Program-made: the position numbers and the translations under genes
Assembly (NCBI GenBank): GCA_002422315.1
Contig: DIUJ01000020.1
Coordinates: 16,127-66,622 of the forward strand
DNA: 50,496 nucleotides
Direction of reading: 5' to 3'
DNA from: Bacteroidetes bacterium UBA6161
GTDB lineage: Bacteria > Bacteroidota > Bacteroidia > NS11-12g > UBA955
Shown here: positions 32,732 to 42,175 of the stretch, piece after piece
Layout of the letters: each line of letters begins with the position of its first letter
How positions within the stretch are numbered: the first letter of the stretch is position 1
Notes under the pieces: generated by a model
The model's input: the letters and a program-made list of their open reading frames with translations, nothing else
The model's database searches: none
Told to the model about the DNA's origin: nothing

Positions 32732-34282
32732 ATGAGTAAAATGAATAAAGAAATAAAACGCATTTTAGAGGAACTTCAAATTAACCCTATAAACGAAAGT
32801 GTATGCACAGGAACTAATTGGATTAAAGCAGTAGGCTCTAAAAGCAAAGTATGTATTTCTCCTGTAGATGGCGAAAAAATTGCAGAAGTAATCTATGCCA
32901 CAGATACGGAGTACGAAGCGGTTATTAAGCGTACGTTGGATGCTTACGAACATTGGAGACAAAAACCTGCACCAGCTAGGGGCGAAATAGTAAGGCAAAT
33001 AGGCCAAAAATTAAGAGAATATAAAACGGATTTAGGAACCCTTGTTTCTTATGAAATGGGCAAGAGTTTGCAAGAAGGGTTTGGAGAGGTGCAAGAAATG
33101 ATTGATATATGTGATTTTGCAGTAGGCTTAAGCCGTCAATTGTATGGGCTAAGTATGCATTCCGAAAGACCCAACCACAGGATGCTGGAACAATGGCACC
33201 CCATAGGTCCGGTTGCAATTATATCTGCTTTTAATTTCCCCGTAGCAGTGTGGAGCTGGAATGCAATGATAGCTGCAGTATGCGGCAATACCACCGTTTG
33301 GAAACCAAGTGAAAAAGCGCCTTTGTCTGCCATTGCAACCATGCAAATAATCAAAAGTGTATTAATAGAAAACCAAGTGCCAGAAGGGGTTTTCACCCTA
33401 ATAAATGGAGACCATACCATGGGAGCTAAACTTTCCCACGACAAGAGAATCCCTCTAGTTTCGGCAACTGGTTCAACACGAATGGGTACGCATGTTGCCA
33501 CAGCAGTAGCTTCAAGGTTTGGCAAATCACTTTTAGAACTAGGAGGTAACAATGCCATCATAATAAGCAAGGATGCAAACCTCGAATTAGCTCTAAGAGC
33601 AGTAGTTTTTGGCGCAGTAGGCACAGCAGGCCAAAGATGCACCACCACACGAAGAATTATAGTACACAAGGATATTTATGATACTTTTATTAGCCAATTA
33701 AAAACTGCTTACAGCCAATTAAAAATAGGCAATCCGCTTAATTCTAAAAACCATGTGGGACCACTTAGAGACCATTCGGCTTTACACGATTTTGTGAGGG
33801 CTCTAATTGAGGTTCAAGCAGAAGGTGCTAAATTAATTTTCGGAGGAGAAGTTCTTACAGGAAAAGGCTACGAATCTGGCTGCTATGTTGTACCGGCTAT
33901 TGTAGAAGCATCCAACCATTACAAAACTGTTCAAAAAGAAACTTTTGCACCTATTTTATATTGTATGCAATACCAACAACTAGAAGAGGCTATAGCAATG
34001 CAAAACGATGTTCCTCAGGGGCTTAGTTCTGCAATATTTACAAATAATTTACTAGAATCAGAATACTTCTTAAGCAACTCTGGCTCTGACTGCGGAATTG
34101 CAAACGTAAACATAGGTACAAGTGGGGCAGAAATAGGCGGCGCTTTTGGAGGGGAAAAAGAAACAGGAGGAGGCAGAGAAAGCGGTTCTGATGCATGGAA
34201 AACCTACATGAGAAGACAAACCGTTACCATCAATTATGGCAAGTCTTTACCCTTAGCACAAGGCATTGAGTTTAATTTATAA
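32732..34282 (+). CDS. ALDH7-type aldehyde dehydrogenase
   Basis: This 516-residue protein is an NAD(P)-dependent aldehyde dehydrogenase. Visible motifs are the cofactor-binding AFNFPVAVWSWN and VWKPSEKAPLS, the general base Glu in LLELGGNNAI, the catalytic Cys in GTAGQRCTTTRR, and GGAFGGEKETGGGRESGSD. The last stretch and the GSKSKVCISPVDG opening are typical of the ALDH7/antiquitin group, which oxidises alpha-aminoadipic semialdehyde in lysine breakdown. A true substrate cannot be proven from sequence. The ATG at 32732 is chosen over an upstream TTG. DUF2851 follows 6 bp later in the same transcript. Confidence 0.88.
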   Translation: MSKMNKEIKRILEELQINPINESVCTGTNWIKAVGSKSKVCISPVDGEKIAEVIYATDTEYEAVIKRTLDAYEHWRQKPAPARGEIVRQIGQKLREYKTDLGTLVSYEMGKSLQEGFGEVQEMIDICDFAVGLSRQLYGLSMHSERPNHRMLEQWHPIGPVAIISAFNFPVAVWSWNAMIAAVCGNTTVWKPSEKAPLSAIATMQIIKSVLIENQVPEGVFTLINGDHTMGAKLSHDKRIPLVSATGSTRMGTHVATAVASRFGKSLLELGGNNAIIISKDANLELALRAVVFGAVGTAGQRCTTTRRIIVHKDIYDTFISQLKTAYSQLKIGNPLNSKNHVGPLRDHSALHDFVRALIEVQAEGAKLIFGGEVLTGKGYESGCYVVPAIVEASNHYKTVQKETFAPILYCMQYQQLEEAIAMQNDVPQGLSSAIFTNNLLESEYFLSNSGSDCGIANVNIGTSGAEIGGAFGGEKETGGGRESGSDAWKTYMRRQTVTINYGKSLPLAQGIEFNL

Positions 34283-34288
34283 ACTTGT

Positions 34289-35566
34289 ATGATTCGGGAA
34301 GATTTTTTACAATTTGGCTGGAAAACAGGCCTTTTTCTTAGAACCGAATTGTTTCTTACAGACGGTAGAAAAGTAGATATTCTAAACAAAGGAATACTAA
34401 ACAAAAACGATGGCCCAGATTTTAGTCAAGCTAAAATAAAAATAGAAGAAACAATTTGGGCTGGAAATATAGAAATACATGTGAAAAGCTCAGATTGGAA
34501 CAAACACAAACACCAACTAGACCCTGCATATAGCAATGTAATTCTTCATGTAGTTTGGGAAAATGATACCGATATTTTACTTTCCGATGGCAGTACCCTA
34601 CCATGTATAGAGCTACAGTCTTTTATTGAAAAACCCCTTTTAAACTCCTATTTAGCTCTTTCTCAATCTTTGTCTCCCATTCCTTGCCAATCCTTTGTAA
34701 AAGATATTAGCCCTCTTGTTGTTACTAATATGCTAGAAAGGGCTGTGATTCACCGATTAGAAAACAAAACAAATAGAATAAAAAAACTACTTACACAAAC
34801 CCAAAACGATTGGAATTTTACTCTTTTTGTAACATTGTGTAGGTATTTTGGATTTAAAGTAAATGCTGACCCTTTTGAAGAACTTGCCCTTAGGCTGCCT
34901 TTTTCTCATCTTGGCCGTTTGCAAAACAATAAACTAGCAATTGAAGCTATGCTTATGGGAACAGCAGGTTTAATACCCGAAAAGCCTGAAGACCCATACC
35001 TCATTAGTTTAAAAACGGAATTTGAGTATCTTCAAAAACTTTATAAAATAAAATGCATCAATCCTGTTTTATGGAAGTTTGGAAAATTAAGACCCCATAA
35101 TTTTCCCTATATTAGAATTGCACAACTCGCTTCTTTGTTATCCAAAAATCAAAATTTATTTTCTGTAATCTTAGAAAAATCAGAGGTCAAAGAATTGTAC
35201 CCACTTTTAGATACAGATGTGAATCCCTATTGGATAGCCCATTACAAACCAAGCGTTATAGGAAAAATAAAGAATAGCAATTTGGCAAAAAAATCTAAAG
35301 ACTTGTTAATCATCAATTGCTTTGTGCCTCTTGTTTTTTGCTATGGCTTAGAATCCGGCGACAATACATATTGCGACAAAGCCTTGCAGTGGCTAGAACA
35401 GATACAAGCAGAAAAAAATCATAAACTTAATGAATGGGAATCCATTGGGATTAAAGCCAAAAACTGTATGGAAAGCCAAGGGCTTTTGGAATTAATGGAT
35501 AGTTTTTGTATTCCAAAGAAATGCCTACAATGCAGTATAGGCTATGAAATTTTAAAGAAAAACTAA
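34289..35566 (+). CDS. DUF2851 family protein
   Basis: The 425-residue product begins MIREDFLQFGWKTGLFLRTE. The family-typical N-terminal segment follows: ILNKGILNKNDGPDFSQAKI, AGNIEIHVKSSDWNKH and SNVILHVVWENDTDI. The Asp, Glu and Lys residues in this region (DGPDF, IEIHVKSSDW) look like a nuclease-type active site, though function is not known. The C-terminal half is helical and has three Cys near the end (FCIPKKCLQCSIG). It is probably cytoplasmic. It lies 6 bp after the aldehyde dehydrogenase gene and converges on the cysteine-desulfurase-like gene with 6 bp between stop codons. Confidence 0.82.
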   Translation: MIREDFLQFGWKTGLFLRTELFLTDGRKVDILNKGILNKNDGPDFSQAKIKIEETIWAGNIEIHVKSSDWNKHKHQLDPAYSNVILHVVWENDTDILLSDGSTLPCIELQSFIEKPLLNSYLALSQSLSPIPCQSFVKDISPLVVTNMLERAVIHRLENKTNRIKKLLTQTQNDWNFTLFVTLCRYFGFKVNADPFEELALRLPFSHLGRLQNNKLAIEAMLMGTAGLIPEKPEDPYLISLKTEFEYLQKLYKIKCINPVLWKFGKLRPHNFPYIRIAQLASLLSKNQNLFSVILEKSEVKELYPLLDTDVNPYWIAHYKPSVIGKIKNSNLAKKSKDLLIINCFVPLVFCYGLESGDNTYCDKALQWLEQIQAEKNHKLNEWESIGIKAKNCMESQGLLELMDSFCIPKKCLQCSIGYEILKKN

Positions 35567-35572
35567 AAGGAA

Positions 35573-37099
35573 TTATTCTTCCAAATCCAAACAGCGAATA
35601 GCCAATGCCAATTCAAGGTCTTCTTTTTGACTTACATGACTAAATGTATTGCTTTTAGAATTATATGTATACTCTTTTATATATTCCTGATGGTTTGCTG
35701 CTATATCTGTAATTGCTTGTACCATCGTTTCTACTTCTGCATCAGTATGGGTTGGGTGAATGCTTAGTCGTATCCAACCTGGGCGATTTTGAATATCTCC
35801 TCCCAATATTTTCCCCATTAATTCTCTAGAGGTTTCTTTTGCTATTTGTAACAAATAGTGTCCATAAGTACCTGCACAACTACAGCCCCCTCTTACTTGA
35901 ATCCCATATTTATCGCTAAGTAATCTTACAACTAAATTAAAATGTGCGTCTTGTATCAAAAATGAAATAGCCCCTACCCTATCTATCAGGTTATCTGCAA
36001 GAATTTTAACATTAGAAATTGGCTTTAGATTATTAAAAATATATTGAATAATCTCTTTCTCTCTTTCTTCTATATTTGTCACCCCCATTTTCTTTTTTAA
36101 AGAAAATGCTTGTGCAACGCGAATAAGTTGAAGAAAACCAGGCGTTCCTCCATCTTCTCTTGTTTCTATATCGTCTAGATACAGGTGCCTATCCCAAGGG
36201 TTTGTCCAAACTACTGTTCCTCCTCCTGGGCAATCTGGGGTTTGGCTTGTGTACAAAGCTTTGTCGAAAATAACCAAGCCCGATGTACCGGGACCACCCA
36301 AAAACTTATGTGGGGACAAGAATATTGCGTCTAATTTAGCCAAAGGCCTCTGCTTGGGGTGCATGTCTATGTGAACATAGGGTCCAGAACATGCAAAATC
36401 CACAAAACACAAACCACCGTTTTGATGCATTATTTCCGCAATATCGTAAAATGGTGTTTTTACTCCCGTAACATTGGATGCTGAAGAAATACTTGCTATT
36501 TTTGTTTTGCGAGTAGCATATTTTTGTAGCAGTTCTTTTAAATGTTCTAAGTCTACCTGCCCCTGAGAATCGGGCTGAATAATTTCTACTTCTGCCAAAG
36601 TTTCAAGCCAAGAAGTATGGTTGGAATGGTGTTCCATGTGGGTAATAAACACCACTGGCTTGTCCGTTTCTTCCCATTGAATACTATTTTTAAACTTATC
36701 TGCAATTTTGAGGCCCAGTATTCTTTGAAATTTCACTATTGCACCTGTCATCCCTGTACCTGTTGCTATAAGTGCATCATTTTCTCCAGCATTAACCTGT
36801 TGCTTTATATATTCTTTTGCTTTGTGGTAGGCATGGGTCATTACAGCACCTGTAAAGCTTGTTTCTGTATGCGTATTTGCAATTATGGGCCCGAATTCAT
36901 GAAGCATTTTGTCTTCTATAGGGGCATACAGTCTTCCGCTTGCAATCCAGTCTGCGTACAAGAGTTTCTTTTTGCCATAAGGCGTATCAAACTCAAAATC
37001 ATGCCCTATTGTATTTTTTCTGAACTCTGAAAAGAATTTTTCTAGTCTTCCATCGGAAAAACCGGATTTATTTTGGCTTTTAAAAATAGATTTAAACAC
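35573..37099 (-). CDS. Class V aminotransferase (cysteine desulfurase-like)
   Basis: This 508-residue PLP enzyme has the lysine that binds PLP in LSPHKFLGGPG (K265), the Asp in VDFACSGP (D234), a stacking His in THMEHHSNH and a mobile-loop Cys in RGGCSCAGTYGH. It is about 100 residues longer than SufS or CsdA, with an N-terminal extension and an extra C-terminal region. It may remove sulfur from cysteine or a related compound. It is divergent from the persulfide dioxygenase gene, which suggests joint work in sulfur metabolism (inference). No sufE or iscU-like partner is next to it. Confidence 0.82.
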   Translation of the reverse strand: MFKSIFKSQNKSGFSDGRLEKFFSEFRKNTIGHDFEFDTPYGKKKLLYADWIASGRLYAPIEDKMLHEFGPIIANTHTETSFTGAVMTHAYHKAKEYIKQQVNAGENDALIATGTGMTGAIVKFQRILGLKIADKFKNSIQWEETDKPVVFITHMEHHSNHTSWLETLAEVEIIQPDSQGQVDLEHLKELLQKYATRKTKIASISSASNVTGVKTPFYDIAEIMHQNGGLCFVDFACSGPYVHIDMHPKQRPLAKLDAIFLSPHKFLGGPGTSGLVIFDKALYTSQTPDCPGGGTVVWTNPWDRHLYLDDIETREDGGTPGFLQLIRVAQAFSLKKKMGVTNIEEREKEIIQYIFNNLKPISNVKILADNLIDRVGAISFLIQDAHFNLVVRLLSDKYGIQVRGGCSCAGTYGHYLLQIAKETSRELMGKILGGDIQNRPGWIRLSIHPTHTDAEVETMVQAITDIAANHQEYIKEYTYNSKSNTFSHVSQKEDLELALAIRCLDLEE

Positions 37100-37182
37100 T
37101 TCTTTGTATATTTACCATGCAAATGTAAGTGAAAATGCAAAGAAAAATAAGTAGGAAAAAACAAAGTAAAGGAAAGTTTAAT

Positions 37183-37198
37183 TGTGATTTTGGTCACG
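37183..37198. promoter_or_regulatory. CRP/FNR-type palindrome
   Basis: TGTGA, 6 bp, TCACG fits the general CRP/FNR-family site (TGTGA-N6-TCACA) with one mismatch. It lies between the divergent desulfurase and persulfide dioxygenase genes, ending 21 bp before the -7 box at 37220. Confidence 0.4.
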
Positions 37199-37219
37199 GT
37201 GTAATCCAAATAGTGAGCA

Positions 37220-37227
37220 TACCTTTG
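37220..37227 (+). promoter_or_regulatory. -7 box for the persulfide dioxygenase gene
   Basis: TACCTTTG matches TAnnTTTG, 29 bp before the ATG. A TTTG at 37189-37192 is a bit too far (27 bp) for a standard -33, which fits an activator-dependent promoter. Confidence 0.5.
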
Positions 37228-37256
37228 CAGTAAGAAATTTAAACAAATTAAAAGTT

Positions 37257-38681
37257 ATGAAAATAGAACAAATTTACACCGGTTGTTTAGCACAAGGAGC
37301 TTATTACATTGAAAGCAATGGAGAAGCAGCAATTATTGACCCTCTAAGGGAAGTAATGCCTTATATAGAGAAGGCTGAAAAAGATGGCGCCAAAATAAAA
37401 TATATTTTTGAAACCCATTTCCATGCTGACTTTGTATCTGGCCACGTGGACCTAGCAAGCAAAACTGGAGCTGCAATAGTATTTGGACCTACTTCTATGC
37501 AAATGGGTTTTGATGCAACTGTTGCAGAAGACAATCAGGTATTTAAAATTGGAAATATTTCTTTAAAAGTACTTCACACCCCTGGGCATACTATGGAAAG
37601 TTCTTGCTATTTATTGTCCGATGAAAATGGAAAAGAAGTAGCTATTTTTACAGGCGACACTTTATTTATTGGAGATGTTGGCCGTCCAGACTTAGCACAA
37701 AAAGTAATTGCAGATTTAACCCAAGATAAACTAGCTGCTCACTTGTACGACTCACTACGAAACAAAATCATGCCTTTGGCAGACGACATTATTGTTTATC
37801 CAGCACATGGTGCAGGTAGTGCATGTGGTAAGAACCTAAGCAAAGAAACTTCCGATACTCTTGGCAACCAAAAGAAAACAAATTATGCACTTAGAGCAGA
37901 CATGACCAAAGAAGAATTTATTGCAGAATTACTCGATGGATTAATGCCTCCTCCGAGTTATTTTCCAAAAAATGTAATGATGAATATTCAAGGGTATGAC
38001 AGCATAGACACCGTGTTAGAAAGAGGTGCCAAAGCATTTAGCCCTGCTGAATTTGAAGCGGCTGCTAACGAAACAGATGCCTTGATTTTAGATACTAGAG
38101 CCCCAGAAACTTTTGCTAAAGCTTTTGTTCCTAACTCTATAAACATAGGTATAGACGGTGGATTTGCTCCTTGGGTTGGTACGTTAATCCCAGATATAAA
38201 ACAAGAAATCTTGTTGGTAACAGACCCCGGAAGAGAAGAAGAAGTGGTTACCAGGCTGGCTAGAGTAGGATACGATTATGCCATTGGATATCTTAAAGGT
38301 GGAATAGATGCTTGGGTAGCCGACAATAGAGAAACTGATACTATTGAGAGTATTTCAGTTGAAGAAATGAGCCATAGACTTGCAGAAAACCCTGCGCTAC
38401 CTGTATTAGATGTTAGAAAAGCTAGCGAACACTTTAGCGAACATGTAATCGATTCTATCAATGCGCCGCTAGACTATGTAAACGATAGCATGAGCATGGT
38501 AGATAAAAACAAAACTTACCTTGTTCATTGCGCTGGAGGATACAGATCCATGATTTTTGCTTCTATCTTAAAAGCAAGAGGATTCAACAACCTAATTAAT
38601 ATTCAAGGTGGATTTGGTGCTATAAAAGCAAGTGGCAAACTAAATGTTTCCGCTTACCAGTGCCCTTCTACCATGTTATAA
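37257..38681 (+). CDS. Persulfide dioxygenase with two rhodanese domains
   Basis: The 474-residue protein starts with a metallo-beta-lactamase fold carrying the iron-binding THFHADFVSGH (H54, H56, H63), LHTPGHTMESS and FTGDTLF. Two rhodanese domains follow. The first has no Cys in its loop (LVTDPGREEE), so it should be inactive. The second has LVHCAGGYRS with the persulfide Cys. This order is that of the CstB/ETHE1-type proteins that oxidise persulfides to sulfite or thiosulfate. It is a probable cytoplasmic sulfide-detoxifying enzyme. A long bidirectional terminator follows. Confidence 0.88.
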   Translation: MKIEQIYTGCLAQGAYYIESNGEAAIIDPLREVMPYIEKAEKDGAKIKYIFETHFHADFVSGHVDLASKTGAAIVFGPTSMQMGFDATVAEDNQVFKIGNISLKVLHTPGHTMESSCYLLSDENGKEVAIFTGDTLFIGDVGRPDLAQKVIADLTQDKLAAHLYDSLRNKIMPLADDIIVYPAHGAGSACGKNLSKETSDTLGNQKKTNYALRADMTKEEFIAELLDGLMPPPSYFPKNVMMNIQGYDSIDTVLERGAKAFSPAEFEAAANETDALILDTRAPETFAKAFVPNSINIGIDGGFAPWVGTLIPDIKQEILLVTDPGREEEVVTRLARVGYDYAIGYLKGGIDAWVADNRETDTIESISVEEMSHRLAENPALPVLDVRKASEHFSEHVIDSINAPLDYVNDSMSMVDKNKTYLVHCAGGYRSMIFASILKARGFNNLINIQGGFGAIKASGKLNVSAYQCPSTML

Positions 38682-38722
38682 GATTTTACACATACTCCCC
38701 TGTAAAGAAAAACTTGAAGAAG

Positions 38723-38774
38723 AAAATAATAAATAAGGGCTGCGTTCTTTAACGTAGCCCTTATTTATTATTTT
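38723..38774. terminator. Bidirectional terminator with 24-bp stem
   Basis: A 24-bp stem (38723-38746 with 38751-38774, one G-U pair) and a CTTT loop. The A and T runs on either side let it end transcription on both strands, between the convergent persulfide dioxygenase and DUF3817 genes. Confidence 0.9.
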
Positions 38775-38786
38775 AGGACTCCCCCT

Positions 38787-39074
38787 TTATTTCGGAGCCC
38801 TTAATTTATACTCCACATGCAGGGTTGCAAATGGCAAAAATGCAGCTATAATTGCCCAAATTTTAAACTTAGTAGTCCATTTACTCTCGCTTATGGCAGG
38901 CAAAAGCGCCAAATAGTACAATACAAACAATAATCCATGAGCCATACCTACCGTTTTTACTGCCATTGGAATATCAAACCAATATTTTAGAGGCATTGCT
39001 ACGAAAAGCAAAACAATAAATGACCAGCCTTCCAATAAGGCAATGAATTTAAATCTACTTAGTGAATTTCCCAT
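38787..39074 (-). CDS. DUF3817 small membrane protein
   Basis: The 95-residue product fits DUF3817: an initial FKFIALLEGWSFIVLLFVAMPLK-type helix, then the KTVGMAHGLLFVLYYLAL helix with its conserved GxxHG, and a third helix IIAAFLPFATLHVEYKL. It is an inner-membrane protein of unknown function. Its start lies 1 bp after the stop of hmgA, so it belongs to the same operon; a transport or membrane role in aromatic breakdown would be inference only. Confidence 0.82.
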   Translation of the reverse strand: MGNSLSRFKFIALLEGWSFIVLLFVAMPLKYWFDIPMAVKTVGMAHGLLFVLYYLALLPAISESKWTTKFKIWAIIAAFLPFATLHVEYKLRAPK

Positions 39075-39075
39075 A

Positions 39076-40233
39076 TTATTCTACCCAAGATTTGTAATAA
39101 GAAGGATCTTCTATCTGCATAGCAGCCTTAGTAAGGTATAGAGGATAAAAAGGGTCTATCATCACTGCCAACTCTTTGGTTTCCTTTGCCCCTAAACTTT
39201 TTTCTACGGTACCGGGGTGGGGTCCATGTGGAATTCCTTTGGGATGTAAGGTAAACATACCTTTTTCCACATGTTTACGGCTCATAAAGTCTCCATCTAC
39301 ATAATACAACACCTCATCACTATCTACATTGCTATGGTTGTAGGGTGCGGGAACAGAAAGTGGATGGTAGTCGTACATGCGAGGTACAAAGGAACATATT
39401 ACAAAGTTTTTTCCTTCAAATGTCTGGTGAATAGGTGGTGGCATGTGTAGCCTTCCTGTAATTGGTTCAAAATTATGAATACTAAAAATATAAGGATACA
39501 CATATCCATCCCAACCTATGGCATCAAAAGGATGGGTTGCATATACAAACTCGAAAAGATGTCCAGATTTTTTAATCTTTACTACAAAATCGCCTTTCTC
39601 ATCGTGGGTTTCTAAATTTTCCGGGGTCCTAATATCCCTTTCACAATATGGAGAATGTTCCAAAAGTTGACCACAAGAATTGGTATAACGCTTTGGTGGA
39701 TAAATAGGAGTAAAAGACTCTGTAATAAATAGTTTGTTGTCTTCCCCTTCAAACTCCATTTGATATATTGTTCCTCTTGGCACTACGATATAATCGCCAT
39801 AAGAGAAGCTAAGTTGACCATAAATACTTTTAAAAATCCCCTTGCCTTCGTGCACAAAAATCACTTCATCTGCATCTGCATTTTTAAAAAAATAGCCCTT
39901 CATACTAGTTTGAGGCTTTGCCATGCTTAGTTCCACATCCTTATTCCCCATAAGGGTAATTCGGCTTTGCACATAATCCGAATGGCTAGGAACATTGAAC
40001 CCCATAAAACTTCTAGGTTTAAGGTTTTCCTTTACTATATATTCTGGTTTTATGTTTATGGGTTCTGATGCTTCTTTGATAAGTGTAGGAGGATGGCAAT
40101 GGTAAACTAATGAATAGATACTTGAAAAACCTTCTGTACTTATTAGCTCCTCTGAATACAAGCCTCCGTCTGGCTTTCTAAACTGTGTATGGCGTTTTGC
40201 AGGAATCTTTCCTGACCGATGGTAAAATGGCAT
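39076..40233 (-). CDS. hmgA: Homogentisate 1,2-dioxygenase
   Basis: The 385-residue product has the cupin-type dioxygenase pattern. It starts PFYHRSGKIPAKRHTQFRKP. The iron-binding region includes CSFVPRMYDYHPLSVPAPYNHSNVDSDEVLYYV, with His and Glu, and LHPKGIPHGPHPG with a further His. The enzyme opens the ring of homogentisate to maleylacetoacetate in phenylalanine and tyrosine breakdown. Length is slightly below the eukaryotic form, as is usual for the bacterial type. DUF3817 follows. The gene is divergent from the TPR lipoprotein gene with 47 bp between starts. Confidence 0.93.
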   Translation of the reverse strand: MPFYHRSGKIPAKRHTQFRKPDGGLYSEELISTEGFSSIYSLVYHCHPPTLIKEASEPINIKPEYIVKENLKPRSFMGFNVPSHSDYVQSRITLMGNKDVELSMAKPQTSMKGYFFKNADADEVIFVHEGKGIFKSIYGQLSFSYGDYIVVPRGTIYQMEFEGEDNKLFITESFTPIYPPKRYTNSCGQLLEHSPYCERDIRTPENLETHDEKGDFVVKIKKSGHLFEFVYATHPFDAIGWDGYVYPYIFSIHNFEPITGRLHMPPPIHQTFEGKNFVICSFVPRMYDYHPLSVPAPYNHSNVDSDEVLYYVDGDFMSRKHVEKGMFTLHPKGIPHGPHPGTVEKSLGAKETKELAVMIDPFYPLYLTKAAMQIEDPSYYKSWVE

Positions 40234-40280
40234 TGCTTTTTTGTTTTAATTTGCTGTCAAAATTAATCATTTTTGCGTGT

Positions 40281-41303
40281 ATGAAAAATCCTTTGCTTAT
40301 CAAATTTATTTCCATGGGCCTAATCTTTAGTTTATTTCTAGTTTCTTGTAAAAAAGAAATCAAAAGATTTATAGACCCAGAAGATGCAAACTACTCTGCC
40401 GATATTCGTTTTATATCTAAAGCTATTAATAAAAACCCCGACAATGCAGAGAATTATTATAAAAGAGCGAATACTTTCTTTTTTGAAGACAACTACAAAG
40501 AAGCACTTTTGGATATTAAAGTAGCCATAGAGTTAAACCCAGAAAACGGATATTATTACTACAAACAAGGCGAATATTATATGGCTGGCGATACAGCAGA
40601 TGCTAAATCTGCCGAAAAATCATATCTAAAAGCAATAGAATTAGAACCATCACTAGAAGATGCAAGATTGCGCTATGGGATTTTACTTTTTGCAAAACAA
40701 CGATACCCCGAAACCGTAGAACAAATGAAAAAAGCATTGGAATTAAACCCAAGTAATGCCGATGCATTGTTTTTCTTAGGGATGGTAAACAAAGAAACAG
40801 GAGATACTGCTAAAGCCATAGAACGTTTTCAAGAAACTGCGAATACAAACAATACTTATTTTAATGCCTACATGCAACTAGCCTTACTGTATTTGCAATC
40901 CGACCAAGATATGGCACTAAGATATGTAGACAATGCCTTAAGGATTGATGACTTTAGCGACGAGGCATTGTACACCAAAGGGCTTATCTTGCAAAACAAG
41001 GGTGAAGTGGAACTGTCCAAAGGCTTTTATAAAAAAACAATTGAAAGTAACCCAGGGCATCGCCTCGCTTATTACAATCTTGCCTTTATAGAATCACAGC
41101 AAAACAACCTGAATCAAGCATTGGTACACCTTGGCAGGCTCATAGAAGTAGACCCAGAATACGCAGTAGCTTACCATTTTAGAGGCGCTATTTTTATGGA
41201 ATTAAACAACAAAGAAAAAGCACTTTTAGATCTAGAAAAGGCACTGAAATTAGACCCCTATAATGAAGAAATAAAGATAGATTTGGACAAACTAAAAATG
41301 TAG
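40281..41303 (+). CDS. TPR repeat lipoprotein
   Basis: The 340-residue product has a lipoprotein signal with lipobox FLVSC (Cys about 22), then at least seven tandem tetratricopeptide repeats. These have the typical A/G, Y and P pattern: NPDNAENYYKRANTFFFEDN, LNPENGYYYYKQGEYYMAGD, LNPSNADALFFLGMVNKETG, and at the end LDPYNEEIKIDLDKL. It is likely a periplasmic or outer-membrane scaffold for protein complexes. I use the ATG at 40281; a TTG-like upstream frame is non-coding. It converges on a lipoprotein hydrolase gene with 4 bp between stops. Confidence 0.85.
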   Translation: MKNPLLIKFISMGLIFSLFLVSCKKEIKRFIDPEDANYSADIRFISKAINKNPDNAENYYKRANTFFFEDNYKEALLDIKVAIELNPENGYYYYKQGEYYMAGDTADAKSAEKSYLKAIELEPSLEDARLRYGILLFAKQRYPETVEQMKKALELNPSNADALFFLGMVNKETGDTAKAIERFQETANTNNTYFNAYMQLALLYLQSDQDMALRYVDNALRIDDFSDEALYTKGLILQNKGEVELSKGFYKKTIESNPGHRLAYYNLAFIESQQNNLNQALVHLGRLIEVDPEYAVAYHFRGAIFMELNNKEKALLDLEKALKLDPYNEEIKIDLDKLKM

Positions 41304-41307
41304 AAAT

Positions 41308-42165
41308 CTAGGGCGTGTCTATAAAATCGTTGTAAATTATTTGTGCGTACGGGCTTTCAAATAATGCAGAATGGCCCAATCTCTCTAACTCTAAAAAATA
41401 AGCAGCTTCACAGTTTGTACAATCTTGAACTTTTTGTTTAAAAATAGGCCAAGAGGTCATTTGTATATAACTGTCGTTTAATCCCTGAATATACAAAACT
41501 TTGGACTTAAAGTTCTCTGTAAAATTCAATAAAGAACGTGCAAAATATGCATCTGGATTTTGGCTAGTTGTTCCGTATGAATTTAACAATAAATTACATG
41601 CTATACCTTTAGGAATTTGCCCATTCTCTTCCAATTCACAACGGTACACTAAGTTTAATGGTCCGGGAGCGTTGGCTATTACACCATCGGTTGGGTGCAT
41701 GGTATTTAAACGGCTTACCAAATATCCTCCTTGCGAATGACCTGCAAGAAATATCTTGTGAATTGACCTTTTAAGTTCATTACTCCCCTTTTCTTTTAAC
41801 CACAAAAGCGCAGCTTCCGCATGCAATAAATTATCTCCTATCTTTAAATTTTCTTCAGGATAGGCTACGCTTATGTATGCAATATTTTGTCTTTTGGTAA
41901 TTCTCTTAAAAACATCTAAGGTATTGTTTGCCGCTTCTAAAATTTTACTGTCTAAAGCAACTGTACCATGATAAAGCAAAAGAATATCAACACTCTGTAA
42001 TGCAGGCATATCTATCACTATTTGTACTTCTACCCCATTGTGTTCTATCGTTCGGGTTTCTCTATATGCCTCTACTTTTGGCATATCAGGTATTGTCTCT
42101 TTTTTCTTACAAGAAGGAGCCCAAAAAGCAAACAAAAATAGCCAACAAATAATTCTGCTTCCCAT
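41308..42165 (-). CDS. Alpha/beta hydrolase lipoprotein
   Basis: The 285-residue product has a lipoprotein signal ending WAPSC. The hydrolase fold contains ILLLYHGTVALDS, with the oxyanion HG, FLAGHSQGGYL with Ser in GHSQG, an Asp in QGLNDSYIQ, and a His in RLGHSALFES, in the order expected for a Ser-Asp-His triad. The pattern is close to dienelactone-hydrolase-like and prolyl oligopeptidase-like esterases. Its substrate is unknown. The gene begins 10 bp after the DUF2339 gene and is probably co-transcribed. It is unrelated in sequence to the hydrolase at 15529 beyond the fold. Confidence 0.75.
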   Translation of the reverse strand: MGSRIICWLFLFAFWAPSCKKKETIPDMPKVEAYRETRTIEHNGVEVQIVIDMPALQSVDILLLYHGTVALDSKILEAANNTLDVFKRITKRQNIAYISVAYPEENLKIGDNLLHAEAALLWLKEKGSNELKRSIHKIFLAGHSQGGYLVSRLNTMHPTDGVIANAPGPLNLVYRCELEENGQIPKGIACNLLLNSYGTTSQNPDAYFARSLLNFTENFKSKVLYIQGLNDSYIQMTSWPIFKQKVQDCTNCEAAYFLELERLGHSALFESPYAQIIYNDFIDTP

Positions 42166-42175
42166 ATAGTCTTTA

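Noticed and set aside
33136..33669. 177-residue minus-strand frame within the aldehyde dehydrogenase gene
   Set aside because: It is the antisense shadow of a clear ALDH with catalytic motifs; there is no promoter.
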